A stretch of DNA of 64,000 nucleotides from Stenotrophomonas rhizophila (GCF_020857975.1 NZ_JACWUO010000006.1:62001-126000), one strand, 5' to 3'; shown: positions 1-6,832, counted from the first letter of the stretch. A program made the numbers and translations. The notes: generated by a model from the letters alone, not told the origin.

Positions 1-117
1 ACGTTTGCCCGCGATGCGGGCAATCAGTTCGTCGACCCACCTGCCGCTGCTGTACCCCTGCCTGATCCAGTGGCGGGCCTCGCAGGCCCGCCGGTGCGCT
101 TCTGTGGCGTCATCCAT
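1..117 (-). CDS. Small early phage protein, C-terminus cut by window edge
   Basis: The reading frame starts with ATG at 117-115 and runs open to the left edge, giving 39 residues beginning MDDATEAHRRACEARHW. Its ATG shares one base with the TAA stop of the upstream gene (TAATG), the translational coupling expected inside an early phage operon. It is Arg- and charge-rich and has no motif that I recognise. Function unknown; it should lie close to the integrase gene outside the window. Confidence 0.6.
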   Translation of the reverse strand, partial: MDDATEAHRRACEARHWIRQGYSSGRWVDELIARIAGKR

Positions 118-395
118 TACCCGGTGCTTCTATCGCCCAGGCCAAGCCCCAGCTGCACCACGTTGCTTGCGGTGGGCGCAACTTGCACAGCGCGCCCGTA
201 AACCCGCGTCCACTCCTGCAGGGCCAGGTGCGGGCTGGGGTGCTTCTGGGTGTGACCGCACAGGCATTCGATGAAGTGGCCACCGCCGGCGCTAGGCCGC
301 CGGCGGTCCTCCATCAGCCGGGCGACGTGCTTGGCCTTGCACGCCGGCAGCGGCCAGGGCGCGGTGATCTGGCGCAGTGTCGTGTGGTACTTCAT
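117..395 (-). CDS. Small early phage protein of unknown function
   Basis: This 92-residue protein begins MKYHTTLRQITAPWPLPACK. It contains Cys19 and a central HFIECLCGHTQKHPSPH segment whose Cys and His residues could hold a metal ion, but the spacing does not match a zinc finger that I can name. The start codon overlaps the stop of the gene before it (ATGA) and its own stop overlaps the next start, so it is tightly coupled in the early operon downstream of the C4 RNA switch. No function is assigned. Confidence 0.65.
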   Translation of the reverse strand: MKYHTTLRQITAPWPLPACKAKHVARLMEDRRRPSAGGGHFIECLCGHTQKHPSPHLALQEWTRVYGRAVQVAPTASNVVQLGLGLGDRSTG

Positions 396-772
396 CGGGT
401 CACCGCCAGCGCCGCGTCGAAGTCGTGCGCGGCCAGCACCGCGAGGGCGGCATCCACCTGCCGGGTGGCTGCAATCAGTTCCTCCGCATAGACGCCGTTG
501 GACGCGTTGAGCAGGAAGCGCTGACGGATGACCGCATCGATCACGCCGGACATCATCACTTCTCGGGCGGAAAGCGGCTCAGTGGAGCGCATGTCTGCGG
601 TCCGCGCGGTCAGCGCCGCCGCCAGCGCTTGATGGGCCTGGTGCACACCGACGACACGCTCGTACGGCGGCAGTTCGGCCGCATATTCGGCCTGGTCGGT
701 TAGGCGCTTGACCAGTTGGCGGGCGTTGGCCGGCATTGCTTCGCAGGTTGGACAGGGCTTGCGGTCAAACAC
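392..772 (-). CDS. Early phage protein of unknown function
   Basis: This is a 126-residue, mostly alpha-helical, Ala-rich protein. It opens with a CPTCEAMPANARQLVKRL segment, one CxxC pair, followed by a long helical region. It overlaps its upstream neighbour by 8 bases and its downstream neighbour by 4, so it is part of one transcription unit running from about 2050 to below position 1. I recognise no family. The CxxC could be half of a metal site or only structural. Confidence 0.65.
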   Translation of the reverse strand: MFDRKPCPTCEAMPANARQLVKRLTDQAEYAAELPPYERVVGVHQAHQALAAALTARTADMRSTEPLSAREVMMSGVIDAVIRQRFLLNASNGVYAEELIAATRQVDAALAVLAAHDFDAALAVTR

Positions 773-1181
773 GGTCTACCTCCTGGGCGGCGGCGGCGAT
801 AGCCGCGGCTGCGGCTGCACTGGGCTGGCGCGGCAGCATGTTGGCGATGCCGATCGGTACGCCGGCACGGTCCAGAAAGTCGGCCAGGTCCGGGCTGATC
901 GCGCCCTTCTCGTAATCGAACACGGGCGGGCCGCCGGCCAGCACCCAACTGCTGGGGCTGCGGCGGCGCCACCGCTGTTCGACCTTGCGGACCGCGCCCA
1001 TGGTCAGGATTGCGGTGACGACGATCTCACCATGGCTGATCGAGAACATCAGCACGGCGGTGCTGTCGGGGTGCTGTGCAGGGTCGAAACCTAGGTGCGT
1101 GCTAGCCTGCGCACCGGGTCCGGTGTCGGCCCCCTGCGAACATGCGGCGGTGGCTGGGGTCAACTCAGTCTGCTGGTTCAT
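765..1181 (-). CDS. Early phage protein of unknown function
   Basis: This 138-residue protein has an Ala/Gln-rich N-terminus, a central segment GEIVVTAILTMGAVRKVEQRW that reads like two beta strands and a basic patch, and an Ala-rich tail. It overlaps the next gene by 8 bases. About 70 untranslated bases separate it from the gene upstream, the only clear gap in this operon. No catalytic motif is visible and no function is assigned. Confidence 0.6.
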   Translation of the reverse strand: MNQQTELTPATAACSQGADTGPGAQASTHLGFDPAQHPDSTAVLMFSISHGEIVVTAILTMGAVRKVEQRWRRRSPSSWVLAGGPPVFDYEKGAISPDLADFLDRAGVPIGIANMLPRQPSAAAAAAIAAAAQEVDRV

Positions 1182-1252
1182 GGCTCTTCCTCGAGCTTCG
1201 TGGTGGGAAGGCCCAGCGGTGGCGTTGGCGCGCCACCGGCCGGACCCACTTG

Positions 1253-1525
1253 TTACAGGGTGTCGGCCAGGTCTTCACCCGGCAGCTGGTCGGCGCGGTG
1301 GGCATTGCCCAGGATGCCGCGCAGATCCTCGGCGACGTAGGCCGCAATGGCGGCGACGTGGTCGAGGGTGATTGGCGAGGGCTGGCTGGTATCGAGCAGT
1401 GCCAGCAGGTCGATGGCCTGCTGGGCCTGCCAGAGACGGTCGATGTCGTGTTCGTGGATCACGAAGTGGATGCTGTTCACCACGTCCGCCGCTGTGCGGG
1501 TGCCGTTGCGGGTGTAGGCGCTCAC
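1253..1525 (-). CDS. Small early phage protein, GTG start
   Basis: This 90-residue protein begins (V)SAYTRNGTRTAADVVNSIHF and is rich in acidic and aliphatic residues. The frame stays open far upstream, but that extension runs antisense through the toxin-antitoxin genes and is not credible. I chose the GTG at 1525-1523 because it overlaps the TGA stop of the preceding gene in the classic GTGA arrangement. Function unknown; the size and helical composition fit a small phage accessory or regulatory protein. Confidence 0.6.
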   Translation of the reverse strand: MSAYTRNGTRTAADVVNSIHFVIHEHDIDRLWQAQQAIDLLALLDTSQPSPITLDHVAAIAAYVAEDLRGILGNAHRADQLPGEDLADTL

Positions 1526-1773
1526 TGCAGCGACCCCCGGCCGGAGTTCGGGGCGGTGGCTTGGCAATGCTCCCACCGGGCTTTGACCTGGTCGATGGCG
1601 ATCTGGATCTCGCCCAGAGTCAAATCTGCCGGCGTCCTTCCAACGCCGAGCAGGCGCGCAAAGAGACCCTGCCAGCAGGCGTGGTTCCATTCGGTGGTGT
1701 CGGCGATCTGGCCGAAGAAGTGTGCGAGCTGGCGCGCGGCGTGCGCGGGCGCAACTTGGGTGTCGTGTGACAT
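1522..1773 (-). CDS. First gene of the C4-controlled early operon
   Basis: This is an 83-residue protein (MSHDTQVAPAHAARQLAHFF) with a Trp-containing helical C-terminal half and no recognised domain. Its ribosome-binding site AGGAG (1787-1783, minus strand) lies inside the sequence GAACGTAGGAG, part of which is complementary to the C4 antisense RNA encoded just upstream. In phages P1 and P7 the gene in this position is icd, whose translation is blocked by C4, which in turn controls the distal antirepressor gene. By position this gene may be a leader cistron whose translation gates the operon; that role is inference. Confidence 0.65.
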   Translation of the reverse strand: MSHDTQVAPAHAARQLAHFFGQIADTTEWNHACWQGLFARLLGVGRTPADLTLGEIQIAIDQVKARWEHCQATAPNSGRGSLQ

Positions 1774-1784
1774 CGAAGACGTCT

Positions 1785-1821
1785 CCTACGTTCGAGATTG
1801 GACCTCGGGGAGACGTTCTTA
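1785..1821 (-). promoter_or_regulatory. C4 target boxes a2/b2 overlapping a ribosome-binding site
   Basis: On the minus strand TAAGAAC (1821-1815) and GAACGTAG (1793-1786) are complementary to GTTCTTA and CTACGTTC inside the C4 RNA at 1848-1865. The second box runs into the AGGAG ribosome-binding site (1787-1783) of the gene starting at 1773. Pairing would mask that site. Confidence 0.75.
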
Positions 1822-1838
1822 CGCGCCGCACCGAGGGT

Positions 1839-1918
1839 GTCGGGAGGTTAAGAACCGGAACGTAGACCGGCGGGCAGGTTTCCCCTTGCGGGTGTTGTAT
1901 CGCTGCCGCCCTCCCGAC
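1839..1918 (-). ncRNA. c4: C4-type antisense RNA
   Basis: The minus strand folds into a closing stem of nine perfect pairs (GTCGGGAGG at 1918-1910 with CCTCCCGAC at 1847-1839 as read on that strand). It encloses an inner hairpin with loop GCAA (CCCGCAAGGG region, 1892-1882) followed by GGAAACCTGCC and the two antisense boxes CTACGTTCC and GGTTCTTAA (1865-1848). This layout and the GGGGAAACCTGC block match my memory of the C4 antisense RNA of phages P1/P7 and its Rfam relatives in proteobacterial prophages. The antisense boxes have perfect partners both upstream (1987-2007) and downstream (1786-1821). The ends are approximate and no covariance model was run. Confidence 0.82.
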
Positions 1919-1949
1919 GCAGAAGACGTCGGTGCGCCAGAATTGCAGG

Positions 1950-1982
1950 CGCAAAAAAACCGCGATGCTGTCGGGCGCGGTT
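1950..1982 (-). terminator. Intrinsic terminator between the upstream boxes and C4
   Basis: On the minus strand a 7-bp stem AACCGCG/CGCGGTT with an 11-base loop is followed directly by a run of T (TTTTTTT). It sits between the a1/b1 boxes and the C4 RNA, so it could attenuate transcription entering C4 and the early operon. Confidence 0.7.
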
Positions 1983-1986
1983 GCCG

Positions 1987-2007
1987 CTACGTTCTCGGAG
2001 TTCTTAA
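1987..2007 (-). promoter_or_regulatory. C4 target boxes a1/b1 upstream of C4
   Basis: A second copy of the target pair lies on the minus strand, TTAAGAAC (2007-2000) and GAACGTAG (1994-1987). It is preceded by AAGGAG, and box a sits in the loop of a GGAG/CTCC hairpin. Phage P1 has the same duplication, with a1/b1 upstream and a2/b2 downstream of C4. A TTGACA (2050-2045) lies about 40 bases upstream with only a poor -10 (CAAAGT), so the promoter is uncertain. Confidence 0.65.
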
Positions 2008-2095
2008 TCTCCTTGCGGCGGACTTTGCCCTCGTTATCTGCGGGTGTCAAGCACCACGTAGTCGACCCAGTGCCGGCATTCAGTGCAGAATGGCG

Positions 2096-2148
2096 TGTAG
2101 CCGGGCGGCTACAAATTGCTTGACGATGTGTAGCCCGTGGGCTACAGT
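2096..2148 (+). promoter_or_regulatory. Promoter and paired operator palindromes of the toxin-antitoxin operon
   Basis: A -35 TTGACG (2120-2125) and a -10 TACAGT (2143-2148) are separated by 17 bases. Two palindromes of the form TGTAGCC-N4-GGCTACA occur at 2096-2113 and 2128-2145; the second fills the spacer and enters the -10. This is the layout expected for autorepression by the helix-turn-helix antitoxin or its complex. Confidence 0.75.
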
Positions 2149-2155
2149 TGGGGCC

Positions 2156-2443
2156 ATGGAAACGAAGCGCACCCCCCAGTTCACCGCATGGATCGACGGC
2201 CTGAAGGACATCACGGGGCGCGCTCGGATTCTGGCCCGCATCCGGCGGCTGGCCGACGGCAACCCCGGCGACCACCGGAACCTGACCGGCGGTATTTCGG
2301 AACTGCGCGTCGATGTGGGGCCGGGGTACCGGGTGTACTACACCCAGCGGGGGAACGAACTGGTCATCCTGCTGGTGGGCGGCGACAAGGCCAGCCAGCA
2401 GCGGGACATCGACAAGGCGAAGGAATTGGCCGGCAACCTCTGA
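2156..2443 (+). CDS. RelE/HigB-like toxin (addiction module killer protein)
   Basis: This 95-residue protein begins METKRTPQFTAWIDGLKD. It has the fold signature of phage-derived Gp49/HigB-like killer proteins: RARILARIRRLADGNPGDHR in the middle, then SELRVDVGPGYRVYYTQRG and a C-terminal KASQQRDIDKAKELA helix. Family members cleave ribosome-bound mRNA using basic and Tyr residues like those in the GYRVYY region. The toxin gene comes first and the antitoxin second, the order typical of HigBA. The pair is read opposite to the flanking early phage genes from its own promoter, which fits a later insertion serving prophage maintenance. The exact subfamily is uncertain. Confidence 0.88.
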   Translation: METKRTPQFTAWIDGLKDITGRARILARIRRLADGNPGDHRNLTGGISELRVDVGPGYRVYYTQRGNELVILLVGGDKASQQRDIDKAKELAGNL

Positions 2444-2492
2444 GGGGCGGGTCTGAGCAACACGCAACGCTGAAGTATCAAAGACACTGAAG

Positions 2493-2579
2493 AACGAAGC
2501 GAACGAAGCGAACGAAGCAAACGAAGCAAACGAAGCAAACGAAGCAAACGAAACAGACGAAACAGACGAAACAGACGGA
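2493..2579 (+). repeat. 9-bp tandem repeat between toxin and antitoxin genes
   Basis: Nine full units and a partial tenth of a 9-base repeat follow each other without gaps: two AACGAAGCG, four AACGAAGCA, one AACGAAACA, two GACGAAACA, then GACGGA. The array is strongly purine-rich on the plus strand and lies in the intercistronic spacer, ending about 12 bases before the antitoxin start. It is outside the coding frames of both genes. Confidence 0.95.
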
Positions 2580-2590
2580 GCAACAAAGTC

Positions 2591-2893
2591 ATGGCAGCCA
2601 AGAAGAAGATCCAGCTGGAGGCGTTCGACGTCGCCGAGCATCTGCGCACCCCGGAAGAAATGGCCGCGTACCTGGACGCGTGCATCATCGAAAGCGATGG
2701 CGACTCGGCGTTCATCGCCAAGGCGCTTGGCGATATCGCCCGCGCCCAGGGCATGAGCAAGGTTGCCCGCGACGCTGGTGTGTCGCGCGAGAGCCTCTAC
2801 CGCGCCCTGTCCGGCGAGCGCAGCCCCGACTTCGCCACGATCCTCAAGGTGACGCGCGCCCTCGGTGTGCAGCTGCACGCGAGCGCGGCCTGA
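2591..2893 (+). CDS. HigA-like antitoxin, XRE-type DNA-binding
   Basis: This 100-residue antidote protein begins MAAKKKIQLEAFDVAEHL. The N-terminal third (LRTPEEMAAYLDACI) is the segment typical of the antidote partner of Gp49-like killers. Residues from about 45 on form a helix-turn-helix: IAKALGDIARAQGMSKVARD followed by AGVSRESLYRALSGERSP. It should neutralise the toxin by direct binding and repress the operon at the TGTAGCC-N4-GGCTACA palindromes. A GGAG ribosome-binding site lies just after the 9-bp array. The 147-base distance from the toxin stop is unusually long for such a pair because of that array. Confidence 0.88.
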   Translation: MAAKKKIQLEAFDVAEHLRTPEEMAAYLDACIIESDGDSAFIAKALGDIARAQGMSKVARDAGVSRESLYRALSGERSPDFATILKVTRALGVQLHASAA

Positions 2894-2982
2894 CCGAAGG
2901 CGCGGGTGGCGCCGGCCGGTGAGGCTCAGATCGGGGCTGACCTGGCGCGCAGTCGTTGGGGATCGGGGCAGCGGTAGCGTGG

Positions 2983-5685
2983 TCATGCCTTGAACACCCA
3001 GCATTTGACCGTGGCGGCGGCGCCCATGGCGCCCTGGCGGATCGCGCTATTCACCGCCACGTTGCTGTCCACGCATTTGTGCCGCCGGGAATCACGCAGT
3101 AGTGAGCGCAGCACCTTGAGGTCTGCCAGCTGCTGGGAATGGTGCGCCGCCTTGGCGGCAAACTCGTTGAGGTTGATGGCGATCCGCGACGGATCGCGCG
3201 AATGGTTGACCGCCGGCAGGCCACCGTTGGTGGTTTCCAGATACTCGTAGACCTCCCAGAACTCGTTGACCAGGGCGTTGTCGGCGCTGACCGCACTTTG
3301 GCGCTCCATCGCCGCTGTCACCAGCGCCTCGCGGGTGTCGACCACGATCTGCTCCGGAATATCTATCACCACACGCAAGGCGTCGAACAGCGCCAGCATC
3401 TGGGCGTGGTTCTTGATGACGCGTTCCATGCGTAGATCGCCACGATCACGCAGCTTGGCCTCATAGAAGCGGACGCGTTCTTTGAACGCCTCCAGCACCT
3501 GGCCCTCGGCCCGCACTGCTTTGATCAGAAAGTGGCTCAGATCCTCGACCTGCAGGGAATTCAGGTTGTCCGCAGCGATGCGGCTTTCCGTGGTCACCTG
3601 GGGCTTGCGGAAATGGAGCTTGACGATACGGGTCAGGATCGCCTCGCTCGCGTCCACGGCGGCGTTCTGACTGATGCAGATGGTGCCCAGGAACGGTGGC
3701 TCGTAGGTATCGTTGCCCCCATTGCGCACGCCGCGCGTGGCGAGCGTGCCGCCGCCGTAGTAGTCCTTGAGTTCGTCCCATTCAAACGACCTCGCATGCG
3801 CCCTGTCGGCGTCGCTGCGGTCGGCCTCCAGCAGCACCACCGGCATGCCGGAGATCTGGCCCATGGCGCGCGCACGGCCCGCCTTCGACGACTTGGCCGG
3901 GTCGAAGCCCTCGTAGTCGCTGCGGCCCAGCAGCTTCCATAGGAAGGTCAGCAGCGTCGTTTTGCCCGCGCCGGCTTCGCCCGTCGCTTCCAGGAACGGG
4001 AACGACTTGGTGCTGGCGCGGATCTGGTTGGCGAACAGGGAGCCGAACCAGAAGGTGAGGGCGACCATGCCGTGCGTGCCAAAGCACGTCCACAGCCAGG
4101 CCAGCCAGTCGGTGCGGAACTTCTCGGCGTCCCGCTGGATATCCAGGCGAATCGACTTCTGCGTGGTCTTCACCCGCAGCTTCTTGAACTCGAAATAGTC
4201 CTCGGCGTTGGCGATGCTGACTTCGCCGTCGCGCACCGCGATATCGCCCAGGATGTAGGACGCATGGTCCGCGCTGTACCCGACAAAGTCGATGGTCTGG
4301 ACCTTGGTAATGTTGAACAGGACATCGCGGATGATGCAATCCAGCTGGTGCCCCGAGCCGGTGAACACCGCGCCTTGGGCCATGCTGATGAGGCGCTTCT
4401 TGAATTCGCTCGCGCTGGCAACCTGGGCGCCAGTGAACGTGCCTTTTACCGGCGGGTCGTCATGGGGGAAGCTGACCCTGAAGAAGTACCAGCTTTCGTC
4501 GGTTTTCTCATGGCTCTGGAAGTACAGCGCCTCCGGGTAGCAGTTGGCGATTTCCTCGACGCTACTGCACGCGCGGCGGATCTTGTCGGCCTCGTCGTGG
4601 TCAAGCTCTTCGTCCGGGTCTTCCTTCCGCTTCGCCCGCTCCTGGCACAGCTTGTCGAACTTCACGCTGTCGAAATGGAACCAGTACAGCCGCGACCTGT
4701 GTTCCAGGTGGAACTCCCGGCGCTGGGTGTGCGCGTACATCAGCGCGCCCTTTTCGATGGCAGTCTTCGCCAGCAGCAGGTCGCCTTGATAGCGCGCCTC
4801 GGTGATGTCGGCGTGCCACTGCGCATGCTGCTCGTCGGTTCCGCTCGCGGCCAGGGCACGCAGGTGCAGGTCGTTCCAGTCGGTCTTCCTGCCCGCTTGC
4901 TGGGGGATCAGGGCGGCGCGGCACTTGAATCCCATGGCCTCGGCGCGGCGGACGTGCTTGCGCACGTACTCGCGCGCCGCCGGCTCGTTGTCATAGGCCC
5001 AAACCAACACCGGGAGGTCATTGCGGCGCAGGTCGAGCAGTGCGCGCAGGGACTGCTCAGGGAAGGCGTTGCTAGACATGCCAGATACGGCGGTGTTGCC
5101 GTGCTGCATATGGGCAATGGCGTCGAAGATACCCTCGGTGATCCAGACTTCCTTGGCGGTGGGCAACTGCTCGGCCGCCTTCGGCGCGATCCACCACACG
5201 CCCGCGTAGCTCTGGCCCGGCATGAAGCGGGCCTTCTGCTTGCCGAAGCGGTGGGCACGGTCGATCAGGCGCTCCCAATAGCCCCCTTTCGCCAATGCGA
5301 AGCGCACGGTGGCGGTGCCTTCGCCGATCTTGCGGTCGTGGTAGCTCTCCTGCGAATACAGGCCGCGCAATGGGGCCAGGTCGAAGCCACGGGAATACTG
5401 TAGGTAGGCATCGGCGGCGGCGTTGGGCGCGGCCTCCGTGCGCTCATGGCGCTTGGACCAGTCGTCGAACAGATCCTCGTATACGTCCTTGACGCTCACC
5501 TCACGCCCGCACTTTGCTTGCCGGCCACAGCGCAGCACCCACGGCTTGAGGTGGCTGGTGTAAAGCTCCTTCTTGCCGCAGGAAGGGCACCTGCCCCCGC
5601 GCACGTACTCCGTTCCGGGCCGGTGCTTCAGGCCGTAGTCCTGTTCGATGCGCTGCAGGACGTGCTGGCGGATGTCTTCTTGCAT
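2983..5685 (-). CDS. Phage DNA primase-helicase (zinc finger, TOPRIM, AAA-type ATPase)
   Basis: This is a 900-residue replication protein. A zinc-finger-like cluster (Cys33, Cys36, Cys53, Cys59) is followed by a TOPRIM region with WITEGIFDAI (Glu184-Gly185) and an acidic YDNEP (Asp232), then KTDWNDLH. A Walker A motif GEAGAGKTT lies at about 569-577 and a Walker B-like VVLLEADRSD near 616-625. It should prime and unwind phage DNA. P2 itself uses the rolling-circle nickase gpA; that gene is absent here, so this protein probably defines a different replicon. I chose the ATG at 5685 (MQEDIRQHVL) because the open frame further upstream is low-complexity shadow of the next gene. Confidence 0.9.
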   Translation of the reverse strand: MQEDIRQHVLQRIEQDYGLKHRPGTEYVRGGRCPSCGKKELYTSHLKPWVLRCGRQAKCGREVSVKDVYEDLFDDWSKRHERTEAAPNAAADAYLQYSRGFDLAPLRGLYSQESYHDRKIGEGTATVRFALAKGGYWERLIDRAHRFGKQKARFMPGQSYAGVWWIAPKAAEQLPTAKEVWITEGIFDAIAHMQHGNTAVSGMSSNAFPEQSLRALLDLRRNDLPVLVWAYDNEPAAREYVRKHVRRAEAMGFKCRAALIPQQAGRKTDWNDLHLRALAASGTDEQHAQWHADITEARYQGDLLLAKTAIEKGALMYAHTQRREFHLEHRSRLYWFHFDSVKFDKLCQERAKRKEDPDEELDHDEADKIRRACSSVEEIANCYPEALYFQSHEKTDESWYFFRVSFPHDDPPVKGTFTGAQVASASEFKKRLISMAQGAVFTGSGHQLDCIIRDVLFNITKVQTIDFVGYSADHASYILGDIAVRDGEVSIANAEDYFEFKKLRVKTTQKSIRLDIQRDAEKFRTDWLAWLWTCFGTHGMVALTFWFGSLFANQIRASTKSFPFLEATGEAGAGKTTLLTFLWKLLGRSDYEGFDPAKSSKAGRARAMGQISGMPVVLLEADRSDADRAHARSFEWDELKDYYGGGTLATRGVRNGGNDTYEPPFLGTICISQNAAVDASEAILTRIVKLHFRKPQVTTESRIAADNLNSLQVEDLSHFLIKAVRAEGQVLEAFKERVRFYEAKLRDRGDLRMERVIKNHAQMLALFDALRVVIDIPEQIVVDTREALVTAAMERQSAVSADNALVNEFWEVYEYLETTNGGLPAVNHSRDPSRIAINLNEFAAKAAHHSQQLADLKVLRSLLRDSRRHKCVDSNVAVNSAIRQGAMGAAATVKCWVFKA

Positions 5686-5692
5686 GGTCGGT

Positions 5693-5911
5693 TCAGGCCT
5701 TGGCGTTGCGGCTGGTGTTGCGCTTCTGTGCGCCGTGGCTCGGGCCAGCGATGACCTCGACCTTGCCGCCGGCTTTGCGGAACGCGGCGACCTGGGCGGC
5801 CAGTGCAGCGGCCTGGTTGGCTTTCTCGGCCGGGTCGGTGGGCACGTAGCCACTCGGCCCAGGCACGAAGAAGGGCTGTTGGGCGGTGGACCAGCTGTCG
5901 CGCTGTGTCAT
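5693..5911 (-). CDS. Small phage protein of unknown function
   Basis: This 72-residue basic protein begins MTQRDSWSTAQQPFFVPGPS, has an Ala/Gln-rich helix (EKANQAAALAAQVAAFRKAG) and a basic tail. Its start overlaps the stop of the upstream gene (ATGA) and it ends 7 bases before the primase gene, so the three are co-transcribed. The basic C-terminus could bind nucleic acid. I do not recognise a family. Confidence 0.6.
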   Translation of the reverse strand: MTQRDSWSTAQQPFFVPGPSGYVPTDPAEKANQAAALAAQVAAFRKAGGKVEVIAGPSHGAQKRNTSRNAKA

Positions 5912-6228
5912 GGCGTGCCTTCAACCTGATGCGAGTCGTCGTCGATCAGCCCCAGCCCCTGGGGCGGATTGTTGATCTCGACCACGCCGTAATCGTTCAG
6001 CTCGATGCCGCGATTGGTCGCCTCCAACAGCAGGTCATTGGTGGCTGCGCACCTGACGAGGCCGTGGGCCATCAGCTGCCACACAGGAGCGGCGGTGAAG
6101 GCCTCGCCCGCCTCGGCTTCGCGGCCGGTGTAGCCACGGGGTCCGACAATCAGTCCGCCGCAGCGGATCGTGGATTGCAGGCAATGCTTTGCCGTTGGCG
6201 ATAGCATCGCCAGTTCAAGAACAGCCAT
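5908..6228 (-). CDS. Phage protein of unknown function
   Basis: This 106-residue protein (MAVLELAMLSPTAKHCLQST) has a predicted mixed alpha/beta fold and a conserved-looking GGLIVGPRGYTGRE turn, with an acidic C-terminus. It lies 12 bases after the Ogr-like gene and overlaps the next gene by 4 bases, in the early operon led by the promoter at 6833-6861. Function unknown. Confidence 0.6.
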   Translation of the reverse strand: MAVLELAMLSPTAKHCLQSTIRCGGLIVGPRGYTGREAEAGEAFTAAPVWQLMAHGLVRCAATNDLLLEATNRGIELNDYGVVEINNPPQGLGLIDDDSHQVEGTP

Positions 6229-6240
6229 GGTTTTGTTACC

Positions 6241-6567
6241 TCAGTGGTCGGCGGTGAGCGGCAGTGCATCCAGCAGATCGGGCTGATTGCCGTTTTGCTG
6301 CATCCGGTGGGCGCGCTGTGCGATCTCGCGTGCATGCGCCGGGCTTGGGGGTAGATCGCTGGGCCGTGCATGGGGCAGGCCGCTGGGGCTGGCGACGCCG
6401 GTCAACTCGGTGTGGCCGGTAAAGGCGGCCGAGCAGACCGGGTTGGTGCAGTTGAAGGAGTCGTGACGCAGATGGTCGTGGCTCAGGTGGCTGGTGCGCT
6501 TCACCAGCGGGGCAAGGCAGAAGTCGCAACGGAAGACCACCTTTCTACGTGCACCGTACGGAGACAT
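6241..6567 (-). CDS. ogr: Ogr/Delta-type late transcription activator
   Basis: This 108-residue protein has the Ogr zinc-binding pattern: CDFC near residue 14 and CTNPVCSAAF about 25 residues later (C-x2-C then C-x4-C), followed by TGHTELTGVASPSG. Ogr proteins replace a recognition surface of sigma-70 promoters by binding a dyad near -55 and touching RNA polymerase, switching on the late operons. Here the gene is the second gene of the early operon, close to the immunity region. Compared with P2 Ogr (about 72 residues) it has a Pro-rich C-terminal extension. Candidate binding dyads are at 21422 and 27656. Confidence 0.85.
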   Translation of the reverse strand: MSPYGARRKVVFRCDFCLAPLVKRTSHLSHDHLRHDSFNCTNPVCSAAFTGHTELTGVASPSGLPHARPSDLPPSPAHAREIAQRAHRMQQNGNQPDLLDALPLTADH

Positions 6568-6577
6568 GTGCGGGCCC

Positions 6578-6793
6578 TCAGTTCGATGCGGTGTCGATGG
6601 TGCCGGCCTTAATGCCAAGCACCACGGCCGCCCTGTGTGCTTCGCCGCGCCGGCCCTTGTTGCGGCCCGACAGCACCAGCCAGGTGGCGCGCTTGTCGAG
6701 CTTGTGCATGCGGGCAAACTCGGCGATTGAGATGCCCTGCCGGTCGAGTTCTTCCCGCACTTCGGGTGCGGTTTTTAGAGAAGGTTTGGACAT
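6578..6793 (-). CDS. Cox-like early regulator, DNA-binding
   Basis: This 71-residue protein (MSKPSLKTAPEVREELDRQG) contains ISIAEFARMHKLDKRATWLV, a helix-turn-helix resembling the BcepMu gp16 family of phage DNA-binding proteins, then LSGRNKGRRGEAHRAAVVLG. It is the first gene transcribed from the early promoter and faces the CI-like gene, the position of cox in P2. It may repress the lysogenic promoter and take part in excision. An upstream ATG at 6853 exists but would lie within the promoter, so I chose the ATG at 6793. Confidence 0.75.
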   Translation of the reverse strand: MSKPSLKTAPEVREELDRQGISIAEFARMHKLDKRATWLVLSGRNKGRRGEAHRAAVVLGIKAGTIDTASN

Positions 6794-6832
6794 ATCGGGC
6801 ACCAAAGTGTGATTATTGTGTACTTGGGGTAA

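Noticed and set aside
2045..2050. TTGACA on minus as the promoter of the C4/early operon
   Set aside because: The best -10 at proper spacing is CAAAGT, too weak to list as a promoter; kept only as a remark under the C4 boxes.
1142..2443. A 433-codon plus-strand frame ending with the toxin
   Set aside because: Only the last 95 codons match a protein family; the rest is antisense to early phage genes and C4.
2493..2579. Repeat array considered as CRISPR
   Set aside because: Units are 9 bases with no spacers and no cas genes nearby.
1253..3004. A 583-codon open frame on minus covering the toxin-antitoxin genes and C4 RNA
   Set aside because: Its sequence is Arg/Ala-rich translation of antisense DNA and of the 9-bp array; only the last 90 codons behave like a gene.
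4072..5403. A 443-codon plus-strand frame opposite the primase gene
   Set aside because: Complement-strand shadow caused by high G+C; it has no motif, while the minus strand encodes a clear primase.
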